Shown here piece after piece: positions 1 through 10,381 of a stretch of 64,000 bases of DNA; position 1 is the stretch's first letter, and the number at the start of each line of letters is the position of its first letter. A program made the translations under genes and the position numbers. The notes under the pieces were generated by a model, which was given only the letters and a program-made list of their open reading frames with translations, searched no databases and was not told the origin of the DNA. The stretch comes from Gyromitra esculenta (taxonomy: Eukaryota > Ascomycota > Pezizomycetes > Pezizales > Discinaceae): the NCBI GenBank assembly GCA_038503075.1, contig JBCAML010000018.1, forward strand, positions 186,001-250,000, written 5' to 3'.

Positions 1-3000
1 TAGAATAACAACCAAGTTGCAAGAAAAAAGCTCGATAGCGATTAACTTAGGCATTTATGCAGTTTATTTATATTCGGAGTACGATAGGTCTAGATATATC
101 TTCAGTCTTCTTTCAAAAAAGGCATAAGTGCCGGCTAAAACTTCTATTGATAAACGTTAGAGTAATTCCCATAGTTCTTCCGTCCGCTTAGATAGATAGA
201 TAGATTTCTCATACACGCTCTTCCGTCCACTTTAGCTTCAAGTCGTGTTGCTATTTCTGCCTCTTCATCAATTTCGTTATATAGTGAGATATCAGTACTG
301 TAGGCGCTAAACGATGAATTCCAAGCCCACAGAGTTGCACCATTATTGAGACTTTCATACTACTAGGGGTTTACCCTATGTGATGCCGGGCTCCGCAGTG
401 GGCCAGTTTCCTCGCTAACGCCAGTTTTTGAAGTGATCCAGGTGATGGCAGGAGTATCTCCCTGCATTGCATCAGCTCGGAAGTGACCAGGCTGAGGAAT
501 TGACCCTCCATGACTTTTTCCGGAACTCATTTACTAACGGAATTCCCTATTGGGTATCAATGGTTTGCAAAGGCCGGGAGTGCTTCCTGAGGGCCACTGC
601 AAGGACCAGGATCCCTGTAGTGCTTGTAGCTGTTAGCCGTAATATTAATAATGTGGAGGGCGTTGCTTTATCGTTCCAGCCTCTACTTCTGGGAAGCATT
701 CATTGCAGCACGCGCAGAAGTGGGAGCCGCTAAGGGGGACGTATGGCCGTAGCTTGCCACCTGGTACGAGGTCCTTCTTCTCACTAGAGTAAACGCCGAC
801 ATTAAATCACGATGTATTGCGCACTTGAATGAAGGACCACGTCTCGTAAACTATGGGCCGAGGGATAGAGGCGGACCTGGAAACGATAATCCATCGGCGT
901 GGTATCAGAGGTAGGAAGATGAGCGTCTGAACTATCTGTCGACTGTAATCAAAGGACCACGCTCTCTCGAAGGATCCATTTGAACGTGTATCGTCAAGAG
1001 TACTGTTCGCGGTGTGGGCAATCCTATCATTCGTTGATTCTCGCCATCTAGCTTGTCGGAGCCATGTGCTGCAAAATTCATTTGGTTTGTTCCTAGCTCG
1101 CCTTCTCTCAACCTGCGCACTCTCGTGTCTCGTTATTAGGACGATATCGTTCTGCAGGCCCTGACACGGGTATTGTTGACAGCGACGACTGCTGAAAGGC
1201 GTCTGAGAAAAGTATGACGGTACTCTATTTTGTCAGGAAAGTTGAATTGGTTATCCTACGGCCTACGCAAATTGCCATCCGGATGGACAATGGCTCACAA
1301 GCCTGTGGGATTCGTGCGTCTAAGGAGGAGTCGAAAAGCAATCAGTTTTGATCGACTAGTCAATCAGACCGCATTTCATTACTTCACTTTGTTCGGCGTG
1401 GAGGGGGGCGGGTTTCCTAGTCATCTTAGTTCATAATGCGAAGGCGACGGTCGGTCATAGAGCGATGAGAACGAGCAGTGCCTCCAAACGTTCCAAACAT
1501 GCGCCCTATTTCACACTCACATTTGTTCATCAACTGAAGGATTTCTAGCTTCCACCCAGGGCCTATTATTCGTCATTTATTTATCTATTCGATAGGTACA
1601 TTCAACCCGAAGGTTGTGGTCCTGCTACACAAAAACACAAAGCACAAAACATGACCCAATATCAAGGCCAGACTGCATTTGCGCATTGCTGGGCGTCCAC
1701 TTTCTCCACCCAACGTCGTAAATTCGAAACAATTTAGTGCACGGCAGTCAATTTTGGAGAGTATGACAGACGCTAGAGAACCGACTGCCTAACCGAGTTT
1801 CATGCTTGATTAGTTCCACTAGTCCTTTGGCCTTGCGATGTTCTGGTTAAGGGGCGGGACCGGCGTATTGGAAAGATTTCTTCAATCTTGTCGGTCGATA
1901 CCTTAGTCCCCTCATTTCTCCCTCGAGCAGACGCTTCCGAGAGGGACACTTCTTCTCTTCAGAGTCAGCGCGGGATCGTGTGACTCCTCTCGACTGCTGT
2001 AAAACTTAGCAACTCTTTCAATAGCATCTCTGGTGGTCTCAGAGATCTCTTGTATTTCCTTCTCTGTTCTCCAAACCTCTCCGATAAGCCTGCTAGAAGA
2101 GAAGTTCATGATAAGGCTACGAGATAGACATTCATCTTGCAAAAAAACAAACCCTATAGTCGCAACGACTTCTATTCACCAGTGCCTCTTGAATTACTCT
2201 AGTTTCTCACCTTCTCCCCGTTGCATATTCATAACCTGCTCGTTGGCCTTCCTACTGATACGTAGGTACGTATAACCTGCAGGCTCGGACTTAATCGGTG
2301 TGGGAGCGGCACGAATTCAATTGGCTTTGAGACAGCTCAGTGGCAAGGCTGGTGCAGCGGATACCAGTCAGCAGTACGTGACACTTGATGTCTAGGCCGC
2401 CGTAGTTTCGGCAGGAGATCGCGTGATCCTGAACGACACCAGTACTCCATCATCCTCCTAACCCGCTTCCCTAAGCGTGGGGTAAGCTGTAAACGCCCTA
2501 ATTTCCGTAAACGGCGATCAGGAGAAGCGGTGGGGGTTAAACCCTACCGCGGTAGCTTAGTCACCGAGAATCAATGGGAGCTAAACGCTTTTAGAGACAG
2601 AGCGCGTTAGTGAAACGGAACCTCTTGATGGTGGATATTCGGGAGCAAGATAATTCCGAGATGAATTTTTATCAAATAGCACGCGAGGGAGAAAGTTCAT
2701 CCGATCAATGATGCCGCTGGGTCGTGTTGGGGTGGTGTGTGGAAACTGGGTTGCAGTATTCAGTGAAGCGATCGCGGCAATTAAGGTATCAACCGCCTTC
2801 GCCCGCAGTCGAGCCCTATCTTTGAACGAGGAGTGCAGAAGCCAGGGTCTGACCAACGGATTGTGGGCATAAATAATCGTGGGGCGGTGGGGGGTGCGGT
2901 ATGGGGTATGGTGCATGTTCGTTTAAATGTAGACCAACAGCACATGTTGGAGAGGCTCCCTTCTGCCTTAGTCCTAAAGTAATATGATGCACCAATAGCT

Positions 3001-3147
3001 GTGGAGAGTTTATATTTAAAAGGACATAGCTCTAGAAGCACTTGTGGTGGAGTTTGGGGATCTTGTTCGTAAGGGTTGGTAAAACCATCAGGTAGTACCA
3101 AATCTCTATGCGCACACGTAAGTTTGATAATTTGCGGAGCATATTTA
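1..3147. other. gene-poor stretch
   Basis: No convincing gene on either strand. The open frames are short, lack recognisable motifs and mostly lack credible starts. There is a short GATA microsatellite near 190-206 and a 26-nt 5S-like fragment near 1451. A minus-strand open frame at 2781-3179 has protein-like composition, but it overlaps a dispersed repeat at its start, so I do not call it a gene. Confidence 0.6.
1451..1476 (+). pseudogene. short 5S rRNA fragment
   Basis: These 26 nt match the 5' part of the 5S genes at 22450 and 42479 with about two substitutions (start TCGGTCATAGA). Nothing of the rest of the gene follows. It is probably a scrap of a dispersed 5S copy, and chance similarity cannot be fully excluded. 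Confidence 0.45.
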
Positions 3148-3338
3148 GGAACATTCCATCTCCCTATTTTCACATCCAAAATATATGTTCTTTTCTATCT
3201 CAGCCACGAGCTCCTCTACCATGAAAAGCGCTCAGTTTTCTGGTTTATCTGTTTCTAAAATTCCGGAGCTTTTCTGAGTGGTTTAACTAGCTCTTGGTGT
3301 TTGAATAACGGTCCAAAAATTGTGGTACACACTTCAGC
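3148..3338 (+). repeat. dispersed repeat, copy 1
   Basis: This resembles 43244-43433 throughout. It runs from a GAAC-TTCC start, through TTTTCACA-CCAAAA, to a shared end containing GAATAACGG and GGTACACACTT. The similarity is diffuse with indels, so both copies are old. The second copy contains an inner inverted repeat around AAAAACTTCA/TGAAGTTTTT, which suggests a MITE-like origin. Confidence 0.45.
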
Positions 3339-4029
3339 GTTTACGCATCATTTCTGCTTAGTTTCCATTTCCCTTTTTGATCCCGTTTCCCGATTCAAGG
3401 CTTTGTGAAGAGCACCATAACCTGCAGGATTAGATGTACCTAATGAGTAGACGAACAGCTGCCATAACAGCAACAAATAACGGGATGGCAGTAGGAATCT
3501 AAACAAAGCTTGGTTGCAGGAAGCTAGGGCTGCCTGATGTGGATTGACAAACTATCACTATTAAGGGTAGAAGACCTGTATTCATCGGTTTGTGTCCTGT
3601 TAACATTATAACGACAGACCCCGCCAAGTGTTTCTGAGCAGAGTTGCTCATTGCAAATCATCTTAGGCTTCGCTTTTTCGTTGGTTCAAGATGTCGGGTA
3701 GTTTTTGAGGACAAACAGTCATTTGAAATTTGAATTACCCTCCGATAGATCTCGCAATACGAAATCCTGACTAGCCACATTCTTATTTCCAAAGAACAAA
3801 TATTTACAGAAAAAATGTAATAACAATCGAAACATGACGGTTAATACAAGGGGTACAAGGTTTTGGAACAGGAAATGATCAAATGATTGAAAGTAACTGG
3901 ACAATCACGACCATTCTCTGCCCTGACACCCGAAGCATTTGGCCTTCATTATCGAGGCCATACAAGTCTGCACCATCACTCAAAGTGGTCGGTTAAGCTA
4001 GAGTTATTAAAAGAGAAAATATTTCTAAT

Positions 4030-4478
4030 GCTGGTCACTAGCCAAAACAACTTTTAGAATACCATCCAACACCAAGAACAACCAGAGACACACGGAAACC
4101 CCCGTTCACCACATAAACACCCCTGCCATTGACCAAATTCTCCTTGCTTCTACTAGATATGGTAGCTATTTAGGTGTGCTGCATCTCTATACCCCCACTA
4201 CTCCAGCTATACTCTAGCTTGCTTAAACTTAGCAAAATAATACACCCTTATTAAGCCCCTATCGCTAAAGTGGTTATTTATTTGATTAATTCTATCTATT
4301 TACTCCATATCCGAAAAAAAATACTAGATTCTGGTGCAGAAGCAGTATGACAGCGCGCTGTGTGTGCGTGGGTGTGGGTGTTTTAGGCAGAGGTTTCTGT
4401 GTGTCTCTGGTTGTGCCAGGTGTTGGATGGTATTCTAAAGGCCGCTGTGGCTAGTGACTGGCATTGGAAAGGATTTCC
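4030..4478. mobile_element. MITE with ~75-bp terminal inverted repeats
   Basis: The left end (about 4030-4110) and the reverse complement of the right end (about 4390-4478) align over roughly 75 bp. Shared blocks include GTCACTAGCC, TTTAGAATACCATCCAACAC and ACAACCAGAGACACAC. The interior is A/T-rich with no coding capacity. I could not define a clean target duplication. The right arm overlaps the 3' end of the NLR gene and supplies its stop codon. A diverged left-end-like sequence occurs near 54908-55000. Confidence 0.75.
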
Positions 4479-7400
4479 CGTTATTAAAATCCACCACATC
4501 TTTCTGCAGCAGCAACTCCACAACCCTCTCATGTCCCTTCGATACCGCCAGCAAAAGCGGTGACTTGTCATCTCCGTCCCCACTATTCACATCCACCCCA
4601 TCCTTCTGCAGCAGCAACTCCACAACCTTCTCATGTCCCTTCCACGCAGCTAACAAAAGCGGTGAGCTGCCATCTATGTCCCTACTGTTCACATCCACCC
4701 CATCCTTCTGCAGCAGCAACTCCACAATCATTTCATACCTGGATTCGGCCGCATGATGAAGAGGAGTTCTTCCGATTGCATTACGTAGATTGCAATCATC
4801 GAGTTTGCTCAGTAAAATTTGAAAGATACCGTGTAGCTGGTAATAGCAAGCAACCCACAAAGGATGAATAACCGAGTCACTAGGGTTCCTGTGTAATGGG
4901 TGATGTTTGTAGTTTCCCGAGGCAACAGTTTTCGAATTCCAATATTTATAGCAATCCGATGACGAGTCTAAAAATCTCTCCAGTAAAATCATCAGCTTCC
5001 CACTTTCGGATCCTGACAGCCGAACATGGACTGCCCAGTTAACAACACTGTATTGAAATAATTCTGGTATAGGATAATCTTTGGCCTCGCTATGAGGGCC
5101 GTCACCAAGCACGTGAAAGCACATCTCTGACATCTGGGCATGAGCATGATCTGGGGAAAATTCTGGGAGCTGTGCTAGGTATTCTTGGACTGAAAAATGT
5201 GCAAATCGAATAACATTGAGTTTGGCGTCGTGCACCACGAGGTTCCGACAGTGGTCAAGAATTTGGGACAGTTCTAGCAGGTTTGCTGCATCCCGGCTTC
5301 GCTTCGTAGGATCAACAATTAAGGCTTGCCTGACCAGGTCTGGTGAGCAAACGCCTTGAGCAAAAAATACCCATTGTAATATTTTGAAAGCCCTCTCGCT
5401 CGAAAAACTATGCCCCCTGATCCGACTGAGGATGTTGGCATAGGTGTCATTCAAGTTTGCTGGCAAAGTCTGGAGAATATCTCTTACATCGCCCGCCGTA
5501 TACGCGTCCCTTAGTGCTTGGACCTGGAGGTGAACCCACATGAACCTAACAAAATGTAAGCTTGTATCCAGGTGAGCGAACGTAGACTATGAGTCTGAGG
5601 TTTAGCCAAAGCGCCTCTACACCTTATGACTATATCGCCTTCCTCGGATCATTTGACATCGTCAAATACCTTTAGAAAGGAAACTATAGAACTTGGTGTG
5701 ACTGACGACGCCTAATTCTCCCACAATTCACTAGGCATCTCTAATGAATACCGATATTTCTCTTGCTAATAGTAATATAAAAAATCACTTACATTCCCTG
5801 AGCACCCCTGTCCAGAGTTGAAATAGTTTCAGCTTTCAATTCCAAATTGTTTTTAAAATTTTCCCTCTCGCTAAAAAGTTGCTCGACTTGCACATTGATG
5901 TATTTTTTAATATCTCCGGAGTTGTCCTTTGCGTCGATATAGTGATTTGGAAATTGCGATAGGAAATTTCGAATGTCGCTCTCATTTCGGCTGGTTACAA
6001 ACAACTTAACTGTAGTCTGTGAAACAATCTCTTTAAGAATCTGGAACAGCCCCTCTCGCGTATCCTTATCGCATTCGTCCAATGCGTCTATTAGGATAAT
6101 GGTATCTGAGAATCTCTTCGACAGCTCGATTATAAGTCTTTTGCTCTCAGTCGGGTGAAGGGACCCAGTTGAGTGGCCTTCCCGTTCCCGAAGCTCGTAC
6201 GTCGAAATCAGTGCCTCGGGGAGACCATCGCTCGAATACGCAAGGCACAACTGCTTCACAATAGCCCTCAAAACTGATTCCGGATCACGCCGTGGTTTTT
6301 CATCAAAGTAACAGTAGAAATACGTCAATGCGTACTCGCTCGTTTTTCGTTCATCGAGCTTATCTACCATCCTCGATCTATACAAGTTAGCATTCCTGTC
6401 TTTCGCTGCCTATCTCCCCCTCACAAGAGGGGGCTTTTGCTTTCGCCCCTGTAAACAGTGCATCATAAATTGATGTTGCTTTACATATTCCATAATCTCG
6501 ATTACGGAAACACTTGCGATACCAAATTTGCCCAATTAAGGGGAAATGTTTCACGCAGTGGACAGGGTAAGCCTCCATGGAAATTTCCCTTTTTTCTCGA
6601 TACCTCTCCCCTCTATTGATGCTAAAATGATGAGAGCACTCACGCTAACATTGTTTTGCCTGCGCCAGCTGATTTTCACCGGAAGAAAAGTTAGCTTTGG
6701 TGATTAGATAATAAAACAGAGCATTTGTGTTTCCTTACGATCGCCACGTAACCAGAATATCCTTGCAGAATTTGTATTGTTCCATTCATGAAAAGCTTTA
6801 TGCCCCAATGACCAATTTCCAGTGTCCGGGCTGCGACGGTTTTTGAATTCTAAATGATGACTTCCGTAATCCACGGCCGATACCCACTGTAGGACCGTTT
6901 GACGCTTTCTTCCTGGGATCGTCGGTCAGCATATCAGGAAAATCAAGAAATCGCCGGTAACATTGCATAGCTCTTTGAGAAGCCTGTCGTCTTAATTAGA
7001 AATTCTATCTAGACGCCTTCTTAGGGGAACTATCTGAGTTTTTGCAGTCACAAGGGTGAAATACCCATAATTCCCAGAACGAGTAACGATATTCCTCATT
7101 TCAATAGCGAGCAAAGGGCTCAGTGGATGGTACTAACCTTCGACGTACTTCCATATCTGCTCAATCCTTCGGTAGGACTCCATCACAGTTTTTTGCATCT
7201 GTGGCATGGGCCCCCGGAGTTGGCCTAGAAGTTTCTTCAGTTCTTCTATAGACGCACTTTGCTCTAGTAGCCGTTAGATCTTCGCTAGAAAGAAGAAAGG
7301 GTAATGAACGGTCCAAAATACCGAGTCTCCCATTTTCGACAGCTATGTATTGAGAGGTCTAGTCAGCTACTAAGAAGATCTTCCATCAGGTATTCAGGAA

Positions 7401-8883
7401 GTTGCCAAACCTTCTTTCCCAGCCACGTCGGCCTTATCCTTTGTAATCCCATCCAACACTTGGACTACCCCCAATAGTCTCTTCAGCTCCGAAGAGAAAC
7501 TCTCCATGATGCGGACTATATGGAGGTTATTTGCATTAGACGTTTTTCTCTTGGAAAGTAGCCTCATGCACGAACTGGAAGCTCTTGCCTGCAGTATTTT
7601 TTTGCAAATATCGAACCGCGCAACAGAGGTACTCCAATATCGACGCATATAAATCGACAAGATAGCTATTAAGGTGGCCTGCGGCTGTAAGCCCTGTTCT
7701 GGAGTACAATTTCTCATACATCTCGCCAGAGAATATGACCGACATCAGATACTCTAAGCTATCTGACACCAATGCCATATTCTCAACATACGCAGTTCCG
7801 ACCTTAAAATAGTAAGCAACCTTTTATCGGCTACCCATCCGCCACCCACATATACCCACCTGCAAAAGGAGCCGGAATCCGCCCCAAGCCAATGCCACAA
7901 CGTCGGGGTGGTGCTGGATGGCAATATCGCCGATCGCCGCATATTTATTAAGCTGCGTGAAAAATTTATCCGCATAGAAGAACTCTTCGCCGCGACTATT
8001 CTTGTAAGACAATCGTTTGTCGTCACACTCCTTCTTTTTTCGCTTGGTCTCATCGATGAGCTGCTGGATAAGCTGGATATTACCGGTGTTTTTTAGGCCC
8101 GGAAGAGACACCCCTTTGTTTCGTATTTTGTCGAACGCTTGGCCCCAGAGAGTTGAAGAGCTAGTGAATTTGTTAACTACTATGCTTGGGCTGGGCATGG
8201 AAATAAACGTGCCTTATAGTAGAACCCTGAGCAGTGCTCGCATTGACGCCGGACGGAGAAGTCTTTGTTACAGGGTCTACCACTGGATAAGGAACAGGTG
8301 ACGGCGACGATGATGGTGATGATGGTGATGGTGATGATGGTGATGGTGATGGTGATGATGGCGGTGATGATGACGGTGATGTTGGCGGTGGTGGCGGTGA
8401 TGGGGACTTGGGACTTAGCGCTGGCACGGGTATACGTCCTATTACTGGTGTTGGCTTCGATCCAGGTGCGGGTGCGCGTGTGGACGCGGGTGTAGGAACG
8501 GATACTGGCGTCGCAGGACGCCTAAAGTCGCTTATAAGATATCGCGACGCTAAGTTTTAACCGCGACTTGGAGGAAATTACCTCTCAGCCACGTCATCTC
8601 CGGTTCGAGAAGGCGCTTCTATGAGCGTACCACCCACCGCCAGGAGAACTGGTGCTGCCGAGACTGCGGATACGGATACCGGAGGGCTACTAGTGTCCGT
8701 CTGTAAGCTCTGTGCCCACTCTCTAGAAAAATTTGGTGAGAAAAAATATACACACCGAAGATTCAGATCTGTGGAAGATAATGGAGCAGGATGTAGCTCG
8801 TGAGTAGAGCCGTTTGTGCTAGCCCTTGCTTTGAGTCGACGCTTTCGTCTGGACCTTTTGATTTTCGAATATACTGAGCCCAT
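4435..8883 (-). CDS. STAND NTPase / NLR-like protein: DUF7708-type domain, NACHT, ankyrin repeats
   Basis: A multi-exon fungal NLR, a family linked to self/non-self recognition. Exon 1 (8883-8582) starts MGSVYSK, a possible myristoylation signal, followed by a basic stretch. Exon 2 (from 8521) is a Pro/Ser-rich linker. The next exon (to 7860) carries the N-terminal domain typical of these proteins (LWGQAFDKI, DVVALAWGGFRLLLQ). Consistent introns lie at 8522-8581, 7803-7859, 6913-7137, 6669-6738, 6378-6643 and 5546-5792, and probably 7264-7410. Splicing 6669-6738 creates the P-loop GDPGAGKTML, and the Walker B region LIDALDECD lies near 6085. The last exon (5545-4435) contains winged-helix-like sequence and about three ankyrin repeats. 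All junctions from 7137 onward keep phase. Two problems remain. A frame change around 7536-7600 needs a 1-nt indel, and the exon 2/3 junction near 8190-8270 is unresolved. The gene may therefore be broken. The C-terminal residues and stop come from a MITE arm. Confidence 0.82.
8283..8410 (-). repeat. hexanucleotide-like low-complexity tract encoding Pro/Ser linker
   Basis: On the + strand this is an imperfect GATGGT/GGTGAT array. On the NLR coding strand it reads as an uninterrupted run of Pro and Ser codons. It lies between the possibly lipidated N-terminus and the first folded domain of the NLR. Such tracts vary in length by slippage. Confidence 0.8.
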
Positions 8884-9302
8884 GCCTGCTGTTTTTTGGT
8901 ACGAGTTAAGCTAAAATTTATTCTGGAAATCCCGTAGCTGTAGAGAAAACTAAGACTGCGGGGAAGAAGGGGAAACGAGCTACTTGATATGCTACCCAAC
9001 ACACACTCGCGAATCATATGCCACTACGTAGAGATCGTGCGCACTGTCACGCTCGGTGTCCAGCCACCCAAGACGAACACACAGCTTAGCAGATCAGCCA
9101 ATCGATGTGCCTTGAAAGAAATTTAGTACTCGATAGAGCCCTTAATGTACTCACTGAATAAACTGCTCCGTGTAATCAGCAAATGACATGACTCCTTAGC
9201 CGAATACGCAGACGATTTCGTTTCCTCGCGAGTGGGGTGCCGCAGTATTTGGTGGAATTCGTTCCGGCGCCAGTAGGTAGGACATGCATATAATCTGTGG
9301 GA
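8884..9302. other. intergenic, nothing recognised
   Basis: Upstream region of the NLR gene. No coding motif, RNA gene or repeat was recognised. Confidence 0.5.
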
Positions 9303-9433
9303 GTGCTCGTGTCTCTTTACCAAGAATTTTCACGTGACCTGATTAGACCAATCAAAAATTGCTATCAGTATATGAGTTTTTTGATTGGTTGGGCTAGGTC
9401 ACGTGAAGGTTCTTGGTAAAGACGCACGAGTAC
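9303..9433. mobile_element. foldback MITE, ~55-bp arms
   Basis: Two arms of about 55 bp are inverted around a short centre. They share TCTTTACCAAGAA, TTCACGTGACCT and CCAATCAAAAA. The termini read GTGCTCGTG on the left and, inverted, GTACTCGTGC on the right. The same GTACTCGTGC terminus caps the foldback at 55359-55444. No coding capacity. Confidence 0.75.
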
Positions 9434-9938
9434 AAAGCGGAGGGATGAAGAATCGATTCGCGGCGCTTGCGGATCGGTCGACGCGAGAGTATACAAGGCT
9501 GATCTTAACTTACCACCAAACATGAGTCTCAGCGAATTACCAAACCCCCCCACAATCAAATATTACATTACCATCCAAGCTCAGAAAAAATGCAAAGAAA
9601 TTGTGCCAGATGATAGGAGTAGCCTCGGGGAAAACCCTTGAGGAAGTAGGAGAAAAAACTGCCTCTTTCATAGTGCTGCTATGATTGGAGACTTTGCGCT
9701 TTTGAGCCAGCCCTGATTGGAGACCAACCAGAAGGAGATCTGCACCAATCAAATTGCTAGAAATCGGAGCTGGATCTATTTGCGCAAAGTCTCTATTATG
9801 GTATGAGTATAGTTGTGGTTGAGCGACTCAGCCACAGAGGCAAAGTCACTGTGCCGCTTGTGGTTCTATTCATACATGTCTCACTAGTGAGTTGCAATCA
9901 CAACTGTTCATTATTATCAGCCATTTATGCTATCTCAT
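9434..9938. other. intergenic, nothing recognised
   Basis: Sequence between the foldback MITE and the LINE target duplication. Only short unsupported open frames are present. Confidence 0.5.
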
Positions 9939-9954
9939 ACTGGATGCAGGCCCC
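9939..9954. repeat. left target-site duplication of nested LINE
   Basis: The 16-mer ACTGGATGCAGGCCCC recurs exactly at 19117-19132, directly after an A-rich tail. I read the pair as the target duplication of a LINE that was later split by other insertions. Confidence 0.75.
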
Positions 9955-9975
9955 CATCCTCCGTCCCCGCTACAA

Positions 9976-10381
9976 TTTCACGGATTAAAGATTGGGTATA
10001 GGATTAGGTTTCGGTTCGATAGCTGTCATGGATTTTGGGTTGTTGTATAATGTTATTGTATTTTGGTTGTCATCGGTTATCGGTCTTGTTAAGAAAAGCG
10101 GGGTATTTAAACGGTAGATTTCGCTTGTGTTTTACTCCTTTTCTCTTTTCTCTTTAAGCAACGTTCTCGTTTACCTTCTACCTGTATTACTTTAATACTA
10201 CCTCAGTTCTATCTCAGAACTTTTGTCACTGTGAAACTTCGCCGATACTTCGCCTTGAAATATACCCACTGTAGAATCTGTAGAAACGCTGCACTCGCTC
10301 GAACGCGTTAGTTTCTTGTTTAAGTAGCACTGCTCACCTTTAGGGATACTAAAGGGCTTAACAAGAGACTGAACCGTGAGA
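9976..10381 (+). repeat. left LTR of gypsy element
   Basis: A direct repeat of 15937-16340. It starts TTTCACGG and ends CCGTGAGA, so its ends are inverted copies of each other but are not the usual TG/CA. A TATTTAAA box lies near 10105 and is kept in all copies of the family. Confidence 0.9.

Noticed and set aside
2781..3179. 132-codon minus-strand frame
   Set aside because: Protein-like stretch (DGFTNPYEQDPQTPP), but its start lies in a dispersed repeat and no domain is recognised. Kept only as a possible old gene fragment.
8265..8495. + strand frame rich in Met and Val
   Set aside because: A translation of the GATGGT-type low-complexity tract that encodes the NLR Pro/Ser linker on the other strand.
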